NCBI GenBank assembly: GCA_036490955.1
Contig: DASXCX010000156.1
Span: 1 to 40,595 of the forward strand
DNA length: 40,595 nucleotides
Reading direction: 5' to 3'
Source of the DNA: CAIKMD01 sp036490955
Lineage (GTDB): Bacteria > Pseudomonadota > Alphaproteobacteria > ATCC43930 > CGMCC-115725
The notes beneath the pieces are model-generated. The model had not been told where the DNA came from and made no database searches. It was given only the letters and a program-made list of their open reading frames with translations. A program made the translations under genes and the position numbers. Position 1 is the first letter of the stretch, and each line of letters starts with the position of its first letter. This document shows, piece by piece, positions 1 through 7,678 of this stretch.

Positions 1-1
1 C

Positions 2-601
2 AGTGCGGGTCGCGTGACGGGTGTCGCGCTCGACAAGGGGCATGTCGATGCCGACGTGGTGCTGCTTGCGGCGGGCGCGTGGTCGGGCGAGATCGCCGGC
101 CTGCCGCCAGCCGCCAAGCCGCCGGTGCGGCCGATCAAAGGCCAGATGCTGGCGTTGCGCATGGATCCCGCGGCACCGCTGCTCCGCCATGTTGTGTGGA
201 CGCCGCGCGTCTATCTCGTGCCGCGCGAAGATGGCCGTCTGATCGTTGGCGCGACCACGGAAGAGCGCGGCTTCAACAGCGATCTCACCGCCGGCGGCGT
301 CTATTCGCTGCTCGAAGGCGCGTGGCGTGCGCTGCCAAGCGTCGAGGAACTGCCGATCGACGAGATGTGGGTCGGATTCCGGCCCGGCTCGCGCGACGAC
401 GCGCCGCTTTTGGGGCCGGGCGAGATCGAAGGACTGGTTTACGCGACCGGCCATCACCGCAACGGCATCCTTCTAACTCCGGTGACGGCGGACAGCATCG
501 CGCGCTATATCCTGGAGGGAGAGGTCGCCGAGGCGATCCGGCCCTTCGCGATTTCACGCTTCGCCGGGACACGCCCGGCAACGGCCGAGGAAAAGGCATG
601 A
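2..601 (+). CDS. thiO: Glycine oxidase ThiO, C-terminal part (5' end outside window)
   Basis: The reading frame is open from the first bases of the window, so only about the last 200 residues are visible. ThiO is an FAD enzyme that oxidises glycine to the imine used to build the thiamine thiazole ring. Visible family signs are the RPIKGQMLAL stretch and the C-terminal FAD-binding segment with GHHRNGILLTPVTA. The gene is followed by thiS with an ATGA overlap at 598-601, then thiG and thiE, the classical order of a thiazole operon. The family assignment rests on these motifs plus context. The alternative is another DadA-type amino-acid oxidase, which is unlikely here. Confidence 0.9.
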   Translation, partial: SAGRVTGVALDKGHVDADVVLLAAGAWSGEIAGLPPAAKPPVRPIKGQMLALRMDPAAPLLRHVVWTPRVYLVPREDGRLIVGATTEERGFNSDLTAGGVYSLLEGAWRALPSVEELPIDEMWVGFRPGSRDDAPLLGPGEIEGLVYATGHHRNGILLTPVTADSIARYILEGEVAEAIRPFAISRFAGTRPATAEEKA

Positions 602-804
602 ACGCGGTCATGCGCGTTAACGGCAGGGACGAGCAGGTAGGCGCCGCCACCGTCGCTGAGCTACTGGCGGCGCGCGGCATCACCAAGCCGAAAGGCGTCG
701 CGGTGGCGCTCAACGGCGCGGTCGTGCCGGCGAGCGCCTGGGCCGCGGCCAAGCTCGCGGCCGGCGATCGCATCGAGATCGTCAAACCTTTCGGCGGCGG
801 CTGA
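598..804 (+). CDS. thiS: Sulfur carrier protein ThiS
   Basis: This 68-residue ubiquitin-like protein carries the sulfur that ThiG places into the thiazole ring. The diagnostic feature is the C-terminal Gly-Gly tail (the protein ends PFGGG), whose last glycine becomes a thiocarboxylate. The central IEIVKPF stretch is typical of ThiS. The ATG at 598 overlaps the thiO stop (ATGA), which decides the start and implies translational coupling. The stop is followed after one base by the thiG start. No ThiF or other activating enzyme is visible in the window. Confidence 0.93.
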   Translation: MNAVMRVNGRDEQVGAATVAELLAARGITKPKGVAVALNGAVVPASAWAAAKLAAGDRIEIVKPFGGG

Positions 805-805
805 G

Positions 806-1593
<788 letters not shown>

Positions 1594-1597
<4 letters not shown>

Positions 1598-2229
1598 GCT
1601 TGGCACAGCGGCTTCCCGGCCCGCCGGTTCTCGTTATCACGGATCGCCATCAGGCAAAGCGACCGCTCGAAGAGATCGCCACCGCTTTGTTCGCCGCCGG
1701 CTGCCGCTGGCTCAGCGTCCGTGAGAAGGATATGCCGGCAGGCGAGCGCCGCGCGCTGTTGGTGCGCCTTGTCGCGCTCGGCGGGAAATACGGCGCGACC
1801 GTCGCCGTGCATGACGACCTCGATGCCGCGGCAACACTCGGCCTCGGTATCCACTTGCCGGCACAAGGCTCGATCACGGCGGCACGGCGCATCCTCGGTC
1901 CGGGTGCGCTGGTTGGTATCTCCGCCCATTCCGTCGAGGATGTCGCGGAGGCGGTTGGGATGGGGGCCGATTACGCGACGCTCAGTCCGATCTTCCCCAC
2001 CAGCAGCAAGCCCGGCTACGGCCCGGCGCTCGGCCTCGACATCCTCGGCTGCGCCGATCAAATACCGCTCTTGGCGCTGGGCGGGGTCGATGCCGCCAAG
2101 GCTGCCTCCTGCATTGCTGCGGGTGCGGCCGGCGTCGCCGTCATGGGCGAAGCCATGCGTGCGCCGGACCAGCGCGGCTTCATGGCTGACCTGCTTTCCC
2201 GCCTGCCGCCCCGGCTTGTCGCATCCTAG
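1594..2229 (+). CDS. thiE: Thiamine phosphate synthase ThiE
   Basis: ThiE couples the pyrimidine pyrophosphate (HMP-PP) to the thiazole phosphate to give thiamine monophosphate. A longer in-frame opening exists upstream inside thiG, but the ATG at 1594 overlaps the thiG stop as ATGA and gives a 211-residue protein of normal length. Visible motifs are REKD (43-46), HDD (73-75), ISAHS (109-113), SPIFPTSSKPGYGP (131-144) and a phosphate-binding LGGV (162-165). It is the last gene of the thiO-S-G-E unit. A 44-bp gap separates it from the next gene, which has an unrelated function. Confidence 0.95.
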
Positions 2230-2273
2230 AGGGCTGCGCATAGTCCTCGCGTAGGCGCAACGGGAGGGCAGCG

Positions 2274-2981
2274 ATGATCGAGCTTTATTATTGGCCGACT
2301 CCGAACGGGCACAAGATCACCATCTTCTGCGAAGAGGCCGGCATTCCCTACACGATCAAGCCGGTCAACATTCAGCAGGGCGAGCAGTTCAAGCCCGACT
2401 TCCTCAAAATTTCGCCGAACAATCGCATGCCGGCGATCGTCGATACCGAGCCGGCGGATAAAGGCGGGTCGCTCAGCGTCTTCGAGTCGGGCGCGATCCT
2501 CATCTATCTGGCTGAGAAGACCGGCCAGTTCCTACCCGAGGATTTGCGCGGCCGTTTCAAGGCGCTCGAATGGCTCGCCTGGCAAGTTGGCGGGCTCGGT
2601 CCGATGGCCGGGCAAGTCAATCACTTCGTCCATTATGCGCCGGAGAAAATCCCCTACGCGATGGACCGCTATGTCAAAGAGGTCAGTCGACTTTTTGCCG
2701 TGATGGACAAGCAACTCGCCGGCGCTCCTTACCTTGCCGGCGATTTCTCGATCGCGGATATGGCCTCGTATCCTTGGACCACGATCTGGGACCGGCAGCA
2801 ACAGCGGATCGAGGATTTCCCGAACGTGAAGCGCTGGCTCGATACCATGGCGAATCGACCTGGCGTAAAGGCCGCCTACGAGAAGGCGAAAGCCTATCAA
2901 TCGAACCGGTCGAATACCGACCCCGAGGTGGCGAAGATCCTTTTCGGCCAATCGGCGGCGACGGTACGTCGCTCCGGCTAA
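2274..2981 (+). CDS. Nu-class glutathione transferase (YfcG/YghU type)
   Basis: This 235-residue protein closely resembles E. coli YfcG over its whole length. The N-terminal thioredoxin-like domain contains PTPNGHKIT with Thr9 and Asn11, the YfcG-type active-site residues. It is followed by SPNNRMPAIVD and ESGAILIYLAEKTG, which bind glutathione. The all-alpha domain has the EWLAWQVGGLGPM stretch typical of this class. YfcG-type enzymes have GSH-dependent disulfide reductase and peroxidase activity, and that function is inferred here from the family. A GGGAGGG Shine-Dalgarno precedes the ATG. The gene seems to be its own unit, ending at the strong hairpin at 3030-3065. Confidence 0.9.
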   Translation: MIELYYWPTPNGHKITIFCEEAGIPYTIKPVNIQQGEQFKPDFLKISPNNRMPAIVDTEPADKGGSLSVFESGAILIYLAEKTGQFLPEDLRGRFKALEWLAWQVGGLGPMAGQVNHFVHYAPEKIPYAMDRYVKEVSRLFAVMDKQLAGAPYLAGDFSIADMASYPWTTIWDRQQQRIEDFPNVKRWLDTMANRPGVKAAYEKAKAYQSNRSNTDPEVAKILFGQSAATVRRSG

Positions 2982-3020
2982 CCATCCACGCCGCTGCGTC
3001 GACTCGTCGCGCCGCGGGCC

Positions 3021-3070
3021 AAAAAGCGAAAGCCGTCATCCGCGCTCTATCGCGGATGACGGCTTCCTTT
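3021..3070. terminator. Bidirectional intrinsic terminator between GST and flp
   Basis: A perfect 15-bp stem (3030-3044 pairing with 3051-3065) closes a six-base loop (CTCTAT). On the minus strand it is followed by a T-rich run (complement of 3021-3030), and on the plus strand by TCCTTTGCCTT. It lies between the 3' ends of two convergent genes, so it probably serves both. Confidence 0.85.
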
Positions 3071-3096
3071 GCCTTCTGACGAAGGCCGCTAGCCGA

Positions 3097-3255
3097 TTAG
3101 AGCTTGCCGGCGACGGTGGTGAAGGTCGAGCCCAAATTGGTGCCGACACTCGACGCGCCGGTGATGATCGCGACGGCGATGAGCGCGGCGATCAGACCGT
3201 ATTCGATGGCCGTCGCACCGGACTCGTCAGTGAAAAGCTTTTTGAAAATAGACAT
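3097..3255 (-). CDS. flp: Flp-type class IVb pilin
   Basis: This 52-residue prepilin is the main subunit type of Flp/Tad pili. The ATG at 3255 is chosen over a longer opening because GGAGG lies just upstream. After a short basic leader comes DESG|ATAIEYGLIA, with the prepilin-peptidase cleavage expected after Gly13 and the Flp Glu-Tyr pair at 18-19. A single hydrophobic helix (about 20-34) forms the pilus core. No tad, cpa or prepilin peptidase gene is in the window, so this is a solitary flp gene whose secretion machinery must be encoded elsewhere. Its upstream region is strikingly AT-rich. Confidence 0.93.
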   Translation of the reverse strand: MSIFKKLFTDESGATAIEYGLIAALIAVAIITGASSVGTNLGSTFTTVAGKL

Positions 3256-3375
3256 TGTTGGTTGCCTCCTGGACCAGGTTGGTGACACGGGGCATCCTCT
3301 CCGGGGGGCCATTAAAGCCGAATTAACGAGGTAGTATAAATGCAACCTAGCGTAGTAATATCACTGATAATCGTG

Positions 3376-3407
3376 CAGTATTATTATAAAAATCTGGAAT
3401 AATACTG
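3376..3407. promoter_or_regulatory. 10-bp perfect inverted repeat upstream of flp (candidate operator)
   Basis: CAGTATTATT (3376-3385) and AATAATACTG (3398-3407) are exact reverse complements separated by 12 bases. The repeat lies in the AT-rich upstream region of flp, about 40 bp upstream of the TATACT element. The arm and spacer lengths suit a dimeric regulator. The regulator itself is unknown. Confidence 0.6.
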
Positions 3408-3612
3408 TGAAACTTTATCTAAAAAGCGCGGCAAATGCGGGCTATTGGCGCGGCCGTCATGCGCCGTGCACGACGGGCACGCGATGCTTGGCGTGCGCGG
3501 TTTCGACGCGGATCGAGTATCGAGATGTGCCGCCGTTATGCCTGTGACTTGCGCGCAACATGCGCGAAAGATCGCTCGAATGCGCCGGGAAATTTGTCGC
3601 GAATACGGCGAA

Positions 3613-3630
3613 ACATGGTATAATCCATGT
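3613..3630 (+). promoter_or_regulatory. Promoter -10 TATAAT embedded in a palindrome
   Basis: A perfect TATAAT (3619-3624) is flanked by ACATGG and CCATGT, which are exact reverse complements. A weak -35-like TTGTCG lies 19 bases upstream. The element is about 80 bp before the start of the lysine-rich secreted protein gene, so it is its likely promoter. The flanking palindrome suggests repressor control, which is an inference. Confidence 0.6.
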
Positions 3631-3704
3631 GTATTAACGATCGGGACAGGTGCGGCGACGCCCTCCTGCCCACACCTCAAAAAGAACCTCAGGAGTATCG
3701 AAGA

Positions 3705-3941
3705 ATGAAGGCGTTAATTTCCGCGTTTGCTCTGCTCGCGTTTGTCGGCGCGTCGACAGTGCCGTATGCGGCGCAGGCGCAGGGTTCGAGTTCGTCCACG
3801 TCGGGCACCACGACGACGACCACCAAGTCGCCTTCGACCAAGAGCACGGCGAAGAAGAGCTCGAAGAAGAAGAGCAGCAAGAAGACCGCGAAGAAGAAGA
3901 CCAGCGGCTCCAGCGCCAGCTCGGCGCCGAAGACCATGTAG
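3705..3941 (+). CDS. Small exported Ser/Thr/Lys-rich low-complexity protein
   Basis: The protein has 78 residues. The ATG at 3705 is chosen because AGGAG lies 10 bases upstream and the residues that follow form a clear signal peptide (MKALISAFALLAFVGAS...), with cleavage expected after AQA near residue 26. The mature part is a run of Ser and Thr, then alternating Lys-Lys-Ser and Lys-Lys-Thr blocks, then a Ser/Ala tail. It is strongly basic and likely disordered, like histone-H1-type tails. No enzymatic domain is visible and I do not recognise a named family. It may bind acidic surface polymers. It has its own promoter and strong terminator. Confidence 0.8.
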   Translation: MKALISAFALLAFVGASTVPYAAQAQGSSSSTSGTTTTTTKSPSTKSTAKKSSKKKSSKKTAKKKTSGSSASSAPKTM

Positions 3942-3962
3942 TTTCGCTGTCGATCAGCGAAG

Positions 3963-3997
3963 AAGCCCCCGGAGCGTGCGCTCCGGGGGCTTTTTTT
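3963..3997 (+). terminator. Rho-independent terminator
   Basis: A perfect GC-rich stem (core 3965-3976 with 3979-3990, extended by A-T pairs) closes a two-base centre and is followed by seven T residues. It lies 21 bp after the stop of the lysine-rich protein gene. Confidence 0.93.
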
Positions 3998-4051
3998 ATG
4001 TCCGGACCTCTTTAAGTTTCAGAGGTGTTGCGTCCGGTCGCGGCGAAGCGG

Positions 4052-4462
4052 CTAAGGCGTCTTTGTCGCGCTGCAGGCGAAGACCACTTTGGTCGGTGTC
4101 AGCAGCGGGCAAGCGTCGACATCGACGCCCTGGTTGGTGACCTGCGGCGCCGGTGCGCCGCCGCAAGCCTGGACGGCAGCGTCCTTGATCGTCTCGGGCT
4201 TGTTCCAAAGACGGTTGTAGCAAATCGCGACCCGGTTGCTCGGCGGTGCTGCGGTCGGTGTCGGAGGAAGCGGCGTCGGCGCGATCACGGGGGCATCCGG
4301 CACCATATCCGGCATCGTCGTGGTCGTGCCATAAACGATGATAGGCGTCGTTTGCGGTGGCGGCGGAGCGGTTTCGGTTGGCGCATAGGTTTGATAGGGC
4401 GCGGGAAAGCCGCAGCCGCTAAGCGCCATCGCCAGGAACCCGAACATGCAAAGCCTGCGCAT
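4052..4462 (-). CDS. Small proline-rich lipoprotein
   Basis: The protein has 136 residues from the ATG at 4462; an alternative ATG at 4480 would add six residues. The open frame runs further upstream only because it is antisense to the DOPA-dioxygenase-like gene. The N-terminus has a basic start, a short hydrophobic stretch and the lipobox LSGC with Cys17 as the lipidated residue. A Pro/Thr-rich linker follows. The C-terminal domain carries conserved-looking cysteines (AICYNRLWN, VQACGG, DACPLL, VFACS), which suggest two disulfides. I recognise the overall layout as a common alphaproteobacterial lipoprotein of unknown function. Confidence 0.82.
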   Translation of the reverse strand: MRRLCMFGFLAMALSGCGFPAPYQTYAPTETAPPPPQTTPIIVYGTTTTMPDMVPDAPVIAPTPLPPTPTAAPPSNRVAICYNRLWNKPETIKDAAVQACGGAPAPQVTNQGVDVDACPLLTPTKVVFACSATKTP

Positions 4463-4537
4463 GCGCGGAAGCTGGCGCATCAGGAGCCGCGGCGCAACCG
4501 TCTTCTTCGTGACGGCGGGCTGCTCTATGATGCAGCC

Positions 4538-4888
4538 ATGACCCTCGATCCCGCTCTCATCACCGGCTACCACGCGCATATCTATTACGATGCCGAGAGT
4601 CGCGAGACCGCGGCGCGGCTGCGTCAGGCGATCGGCGAGCAATTCGACACCCAACTCGGCCGCTGGCACGACGATGCGGTCGGGCCTCATCCGATCTCGA
4701 TGTATCAGGTCGCCTTCCCGGCGAGCGAGTTCCCGAAAGTCGTCCCTTGGCTGATGCTCAACCGCCAGGGCCTGCGCATCCTCGTCCATCCCGAGACGGG
4801 CAACGGCTATCGCGATCACGCAGTCTACCCACTGTGGCTCGGCGAGCCGGTGCCGTTGCGCTTCGAGGTGCTGCGCGGCGAGCGCTGA
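4538..4888 (+). CDS. DOPA 4,5-dioxygenase family protein
   Basis: This 116-residue protein matches the small DOPA 4,5-dioxygenase-like family. It begins with GYHAHIYYD (10-18), then GRWHDDAVGPHPISMYQV (41-58), and later LVHPETGN and DHAVYPLWLG. Several His residues could bind iron. In plants and fungi the family opens the ring of DOPA, but most bacterial members are uncharacterised, so the substrate here is unknown. The ATG at 4538 gives a protein of normal family length. The gene is divergent from the lipoprotein gene at 4462, with about 75 bp between the starts. Confidence 0.88.
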   Translation: MTLDPALITGYHAHIYYDAESRETAARLRQAIGEQFDTQLGRWHDDAVGPHPISMYQVAFPASEFPKVVPWLMLNRQGLRILVHPETGNGYRDHAVYPLWLGEPVPLRFEVLRGER

Positions 4889-4946
4889 GCCGGAGAACTT
4901 CGCCGGGGCGTGCGGAACCGCAGCGGCGCCGCTGCGTTTTCCAGCC

Positions 4947-5126
4947 ATGAAGATTTGGACGTTGTTGCTTGTCGCGCTCGCGCTGAACGGTTGCGGTGTC
5001 GTCGCCGCGCCGTGCCGCGTTGGCTCGGCCGGGCTCAAAGCCGTGCCCCTGGTCGGTCACGTCGCCGCGGCGCCCACCGACGCCTGCGCCGACGTGATCG
5101 ATCCGGATTCGGTCTCGGGGTCTTGA
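4947..5126 (+). CDS. 59-aa lipoprotein, DUF6726-like
   Basis: This very short gene encodes a signal peptide with lipobox ALNGC (Cys16), then a short body with APCRVGSAGLKAVPLVG and APTDACADVID. That pattern resembles the small alphaproteobacterial lipoproteins grouped as DUF6726. It lies 58 bp after the DOPA-dioxygenase-like gene on the same strand, so the two may be cotranscribed. No clear Shine-Dalgarno is visible. The coding call rests on the lipobox and the family-like body. The function is unknown. Confidence 0.75.
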   Translation: MKIWTLLLVALALNGCGVVAAPCRVGSAGLKAVPLVGHVAAAPTDACADVIDPDSVSGS

Positions 5127-5130
5127 GCCT

Positions 5131-5712
5131 CTAGGGCTTCGGCGAGCGCGCGATAAAGGTCGTCACGCCGAGAGTGTGGCCTTGCAGCGCCGCGAACAAC
5201 TCATCGCGCGTCATCCCGGGCTTCAAGGTGCCAGGCGCGATGTCCGTCGCGGTGAGGGTGATCGTGTAGGGGTGCGGATAATCGGCCGGCGGCGGACAGG
5301 GGCCAGCCCAGCCTGCCTTGCCTTGGCCGTTCTTGCCGCCGCCAAAGGCGGTGTCGCTATTCGCTTCGCCTTCCTTCAAGCCTTTCTTGTCGGCGGGAAT
5401 GTCATAGGCGACCCAATGGATGAAGCCGACGCCGCCGCGCGCCGCCGGATCGAACATGTTGATCGCCAGGCTTTTGGTGTTCGCCGGCACGTTGTCCCAG
5501 GACAGCGGCAGCGAGACATTCTGCCCTTTGCAGTTGCCGTTCGGATTGTTGCCGACATATTTCTCCGGCATGTAGCCGAAAGATTTCATCGCCGAAGAAT
5601 AAAGAACGAAGAGTTTTGGCCGCGGCTTGGAATCGGCGGCGCCGGCGGGCGCGGTGCTCGCGGTCCAGGCCAGCGCCAGAGCGGCGGCGGCGAGAGCGGT
5701 TTGCTTCAACAT
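5131..5712 (-). CDS. Exported PEBP (YbhB/YbcL-type Raf-kinase-inhibitor-like) protein
   Basis: The protein has 193 residues. AGGAGG eight bases before the ATG supports this start. A signal peptide (about residues 1-25, ending AGA) suggests periplasmic location, unlike cytoplasmic YbhB. PEBP hallmarks are MFDPAARGG, GFIHWVAYDIP and GWAGPCPPP...HPY, which form the anion-binding pocket. Bacterial PEBPs have no firmly known enzymatic role. It follows a second PEBP gene after a 27-bp gap on the same strand, so the pair is probably one transcript and a tandem duplication. Confidence 0.92.
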   Translation of the reverse strand: MLKQTALAAAALALAWTASTAPAGAADSKPRPKLFVLYSSAMKSFGYMPEKYVGNNPNGNCKGQNVSLPLSWDNVPANTKSLAINMFDPAARGGVGFIHWVAYDIPADKKGLKEGEANSDTAFGGGKNGQGKAGWAGPCPPPADYPHPYTITLTATDIAPGTLKPGMTRDELFAALQGHTLGVTTFIARSPKP

Positions 5713-5739
5713 GCGATTTTCCTCCTGAGGCGGTTGCGA

Positions 5740-6342
5740 TTAATGCGTCGTCCGGCGGTAGCGCACGACCATGCTCGCCGGGCCGAGGCTATGGCCGTTG
5801 ATCATTTTCAGGAGTCCGTCGCGATCGAGGCCGGGCTGTAGCGTGCCGGCCGCGATATCGAGCGCGAGGAGCTGGATCACATAGTGATGCGGCGCGTCGG
5901 CTGGCGGACCGCAAGGCCCTGTATACCCTGCGGTGCCGCGCGAATTCTTGCCTTCGGTAATGTCTTTGGCCATGCGGTTACCGTCGCCTTCCTTGAGCGA
6001 CCTGCGCGTCGCCGGGATGTTGTAGGCAACCCAGTGCACCGAACCCATGCCGCGCAGGCCATCGGGATCAATCATGATCAGGGCGAAGCTCTTGGTGCTC
6101 GGCGGTGCGCTGGACCAGGCAAATGGCGGCGAGATGCTCTTGCCCGGTCCTCGGCCGCCGCAATTATCGCCGGCATATTTCAGCGGCAACACCGCATCGT
6201 CCCTGAGCGCCGGCGAAGTGAGGGTGAAAAGCTTTGGCGTCTTGGCCGCGGTCGTCGGCGTGGCGCTGGTGGCTGCGAGCGCCGGCAGCACGAGCAGCGC
6301 GGCAGCGGCGAGCGTGACGATCGGCAGACGCGGCAGGCACAT
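5740..6342 (-). CDS. Exported PEBP (YbhB/YbcL-type) protein, second copy
   Basis: The protein has 200 residues from the ATG at 6342, which has GAGGAA seven bases upstream; the frame also reaches a TTG at 6375 with less support. The signal peptide covers about residues 1-23. The PEBP motifs are MIDPDGLRG, SVHWVAYNIP and GYTGPCGPP...HHY. It shares the fold and key positions with the next gene downstream but is clearly diverged from it, so the duplication is old. The substrate or ligand is unknown. The upstream binding-protein gene ends 58 bp away on the same strand. Confidence 0.9.
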   Translation of the reverse strand: MCLPRLPIVTLAAAALLVLPALAATSATPTTAAKTPKLFTLTSPALRDDAVLPLKYAGDNCGGRGPGKSISPPFAWSSAPPSTKSFALIMIDPDGLRGMGSVHWVAYNIPATRRSLKEGDGNRMAKDITEGKNSRGTAGYTGPCGPPADAPHHYVIQLLALDIAAGTLQPGLDRDGLLKMINGHSLGPASMVVRYRRTTH

Positions 6343-6400
6343 GATGCGTTTCCTCAAACCAACCCTATTCCGCAAACCAACCTAGTTGGCCCGGGCCATC

Positions 6401-7402
6401 CTACTGGGTCGCGAGCGATACGACATAGCGCTTGTCGAAAACTTGATCGCCGCGCACTTCGGGCTTCACCATGCCTTGTGCTTGAAACCAGGCGAGCTGC
6501 CGTAGAATATCATTCACATCGAGCGTCGCGCCGGCATCGATATAGGAAATCCCGGCGCGAAGCTGCTCAGGACTTTGTCCGACATATTTCGCGATGATCT
6601 CGAGGATCGCGGCGGCGTCCGGCCCGTCGCGTCGCTTCTCGTCCGGACCGACGAAGGCGTTGTGATAATCGAGCGCGCCCTTGCGAAAGGCGCGCAGGAA
6701 GCGTTTCACCATATCCTGGTCCTGGTCGGCGTGCTTGCCGGAGGTGAACAGCGCACCGGTTTGGATCGGCGTGACGTCGCCGACATAGCCGACCAGCTTC
6801 AACGCGCCACGATTGATCGCAGGCGTCGCGACGGTGGCGAGGATCACGCCGGCATCAACCTGGCCGCCGACCGTGGCGCTCACCTGATTGGGCAGGGATT
6901 GCAGCGGCACGACGCGCACTGTCTTCGGGTCGATGTTGAATTTCTGCTCGATCAGATTGATCGCGTAGTGCGAGGGCGCGCCGAATTGTGTCGTCGAGAC
7001 CGAATGGCCGCCCAGCGCGGCGAAGCTCGTGAAGCCGGCGGCATAGGCCTGGTTCGAGACGACGAAGGTGAACACCGGAAAGCCCGGCACGTCGCGGGCA
7101 AGGCCGCTGATGATCCGTATCTTGTTCTGTCCGGCGAGATTGTAGAAAGCGGCGCCCGGCCCGGTCGCGCCGAAATCGATATCGCCCGAAACGATCGCGA
7201 CCGCGATCGGCTCGGCGGAGTCGAAAGGCAGGATTTCGGCATCGATGCCTTCGGCGGCGAAGTAGCCTCGATCCATCGCAATGAAATTCGGGCCGTTGGC
7301 GGCGACTTTGACGACCCCAATTTTGACGTGATCGGCGGCTTCGGCGCGAGCGGCAAGCGTCAGCATCGCGGCCGCCAGTAGCGCAAGAGTCCCTCGTCGC
7401 AT
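6401..7402 (-). CDS. NMT1/TauA-type periplasmic substrate-binding protein
   Basis: The protein has 333 residues with a signal peptide (cleavage near residue 22, AEA|AD). The body is typical of NMT1-like binding proteins of nitrate, sulfonate, taurine and thiamine-precursor importers, with KIGVVKVAANGPNFIAMDRG, GIDAEILPF and GDIDFGATGP. No permease or ATPase is adjacent. Its start lies only about 100 bp from the thiC promoter and TPP riboswitch, on the opposite strand. This context makes a pyrimidine-precursor ligand (ThiY-like) possible but not shown. An aliphatic sulfonate or an aromatic acid is equally possible from sequence. Confidence 0.85.
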   Translation of the reverse strand: MRRGTLALLAAAMLTLAARAEAADHVKIGVVKVAANGPNFIAMDRGYFAAEGIDAEILPFDSAEPIAVAIVSGDIDFGATGPGAAFYNLAGQNKIRIISGLARDVPGFPVFTFVVSNQAYAAGFTSFAALGGHSVSTTQFGAPSHYAINLIEQKFNIDPKTVRVVPLQSLPNQVSATVGGQVDAGVILATVATPAINRGALKLVGYVGDVTPIQTGALFTSGKHADQDQDMVKRFLRAFRKGALDYHNAFVGPDEKRRDGPDAAAILEIIAKYVGQSPEQLRAGISYIDAGATLDVNDILRQLAWFQAQGMVKPEVRGDQVFDKRYVVSLATQ

Positions 7403-7462
7403 AAGCCGATCCTCCCTGTCGCGATGCTAGCACGGCAGCTTGGTTCCGGCGCGTGAGGGTGC

Positions 7463-7490
7463 TTGACGCCGGACCGTCACGATCCATACT
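7463..7490 (+). promoter_or_regulatory. Sigma-70-type promoter of thiC
   Basis: TTGACG (7463-7468) and CATACT (7485-7490) are separated by 16 bases. The predicted transcription start near 7497 falls right before the TPP riboswitch. Confidence 0.65.
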
Positions 7491-7498
7491 GGGCGCGT

Positions 7499-7600
7499 TT
7501 CCAAGGGGAGCCCCGAGACGGGGGCTGAGACGAGGCGAGGCAAAAGCCGCCACGAACCCTTTGAACCTGATCCGGATCGTACCGGCGTAGGGACAGGAAC
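7499..7600 (+). ncRNA. TPP riboswitch (THI element)
   Basis: The conserved THI-box parts are in order: GGGGAGCCCC at 7505-7514, GGGGCTGAGA ending at 7530, a variable arm, then ACCCTTTGAACCTGATC (7557-7573) and the closing GTACCGGCGTAGGGA (7579-7593). TTCC at 7499 can pair with GGAA at 7596 to form P1. It binds thiamine pyrophosphate and represses the gene downstream, here thiC, whose start lies about 80 bases further on. I see no long T-run terminator after it, so control is likely at translation. Confidence 0.95.
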
Positions 7601-7678
7601 GGCGCTCATCGAACGTTGCGCCACCCTCTCGCCAGAAAACCGGGTCTGATCATTCCTCGTATCGGGAAGGAGATCGTC

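Larger units (their letters stand above)
3256..3704. other. 449-bp divergent regulatory region between flp and the lysine-rich protein gene
   Basis: No convincing gene is seen in this gap. The part nearest flp (about 3330-3420) is far richer in A and T than the rest of the window and holds a TATACT -10-like element on the minus strand (3338-3333) plus an inverted repeat at 3376-3407. The part nearest the plus-strand gene holds a perfect TATAAT inside a palindrome at 3613-3630. The short frames across 3435-3623 look like chance openings, with Arg-rich content and no ribosome binding site. Confidence 0.7.

Noticed and set aside
3435..3704. Short plus-strand frames in the flp to lysine-rich-protein gap
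   Set aside because: Arg/Cys-rich chance openings without Shine-Dalgarno or family resemblance.
3689..3937. Hydrophobic Phe/Val-rich minus-strand frame
   Set aside because: It is the complement of the Lys/Ser/Thr repeats of the exported peptide and has no ribosome site.
4463..5038. N-terminal extension of the minus-strand lipoprotein frame
   Set aside because: It is antisense to the DOPA-dioxygenase-like gene and the DUF6726-like gene, and the lipobox fixes the true start near 4462.
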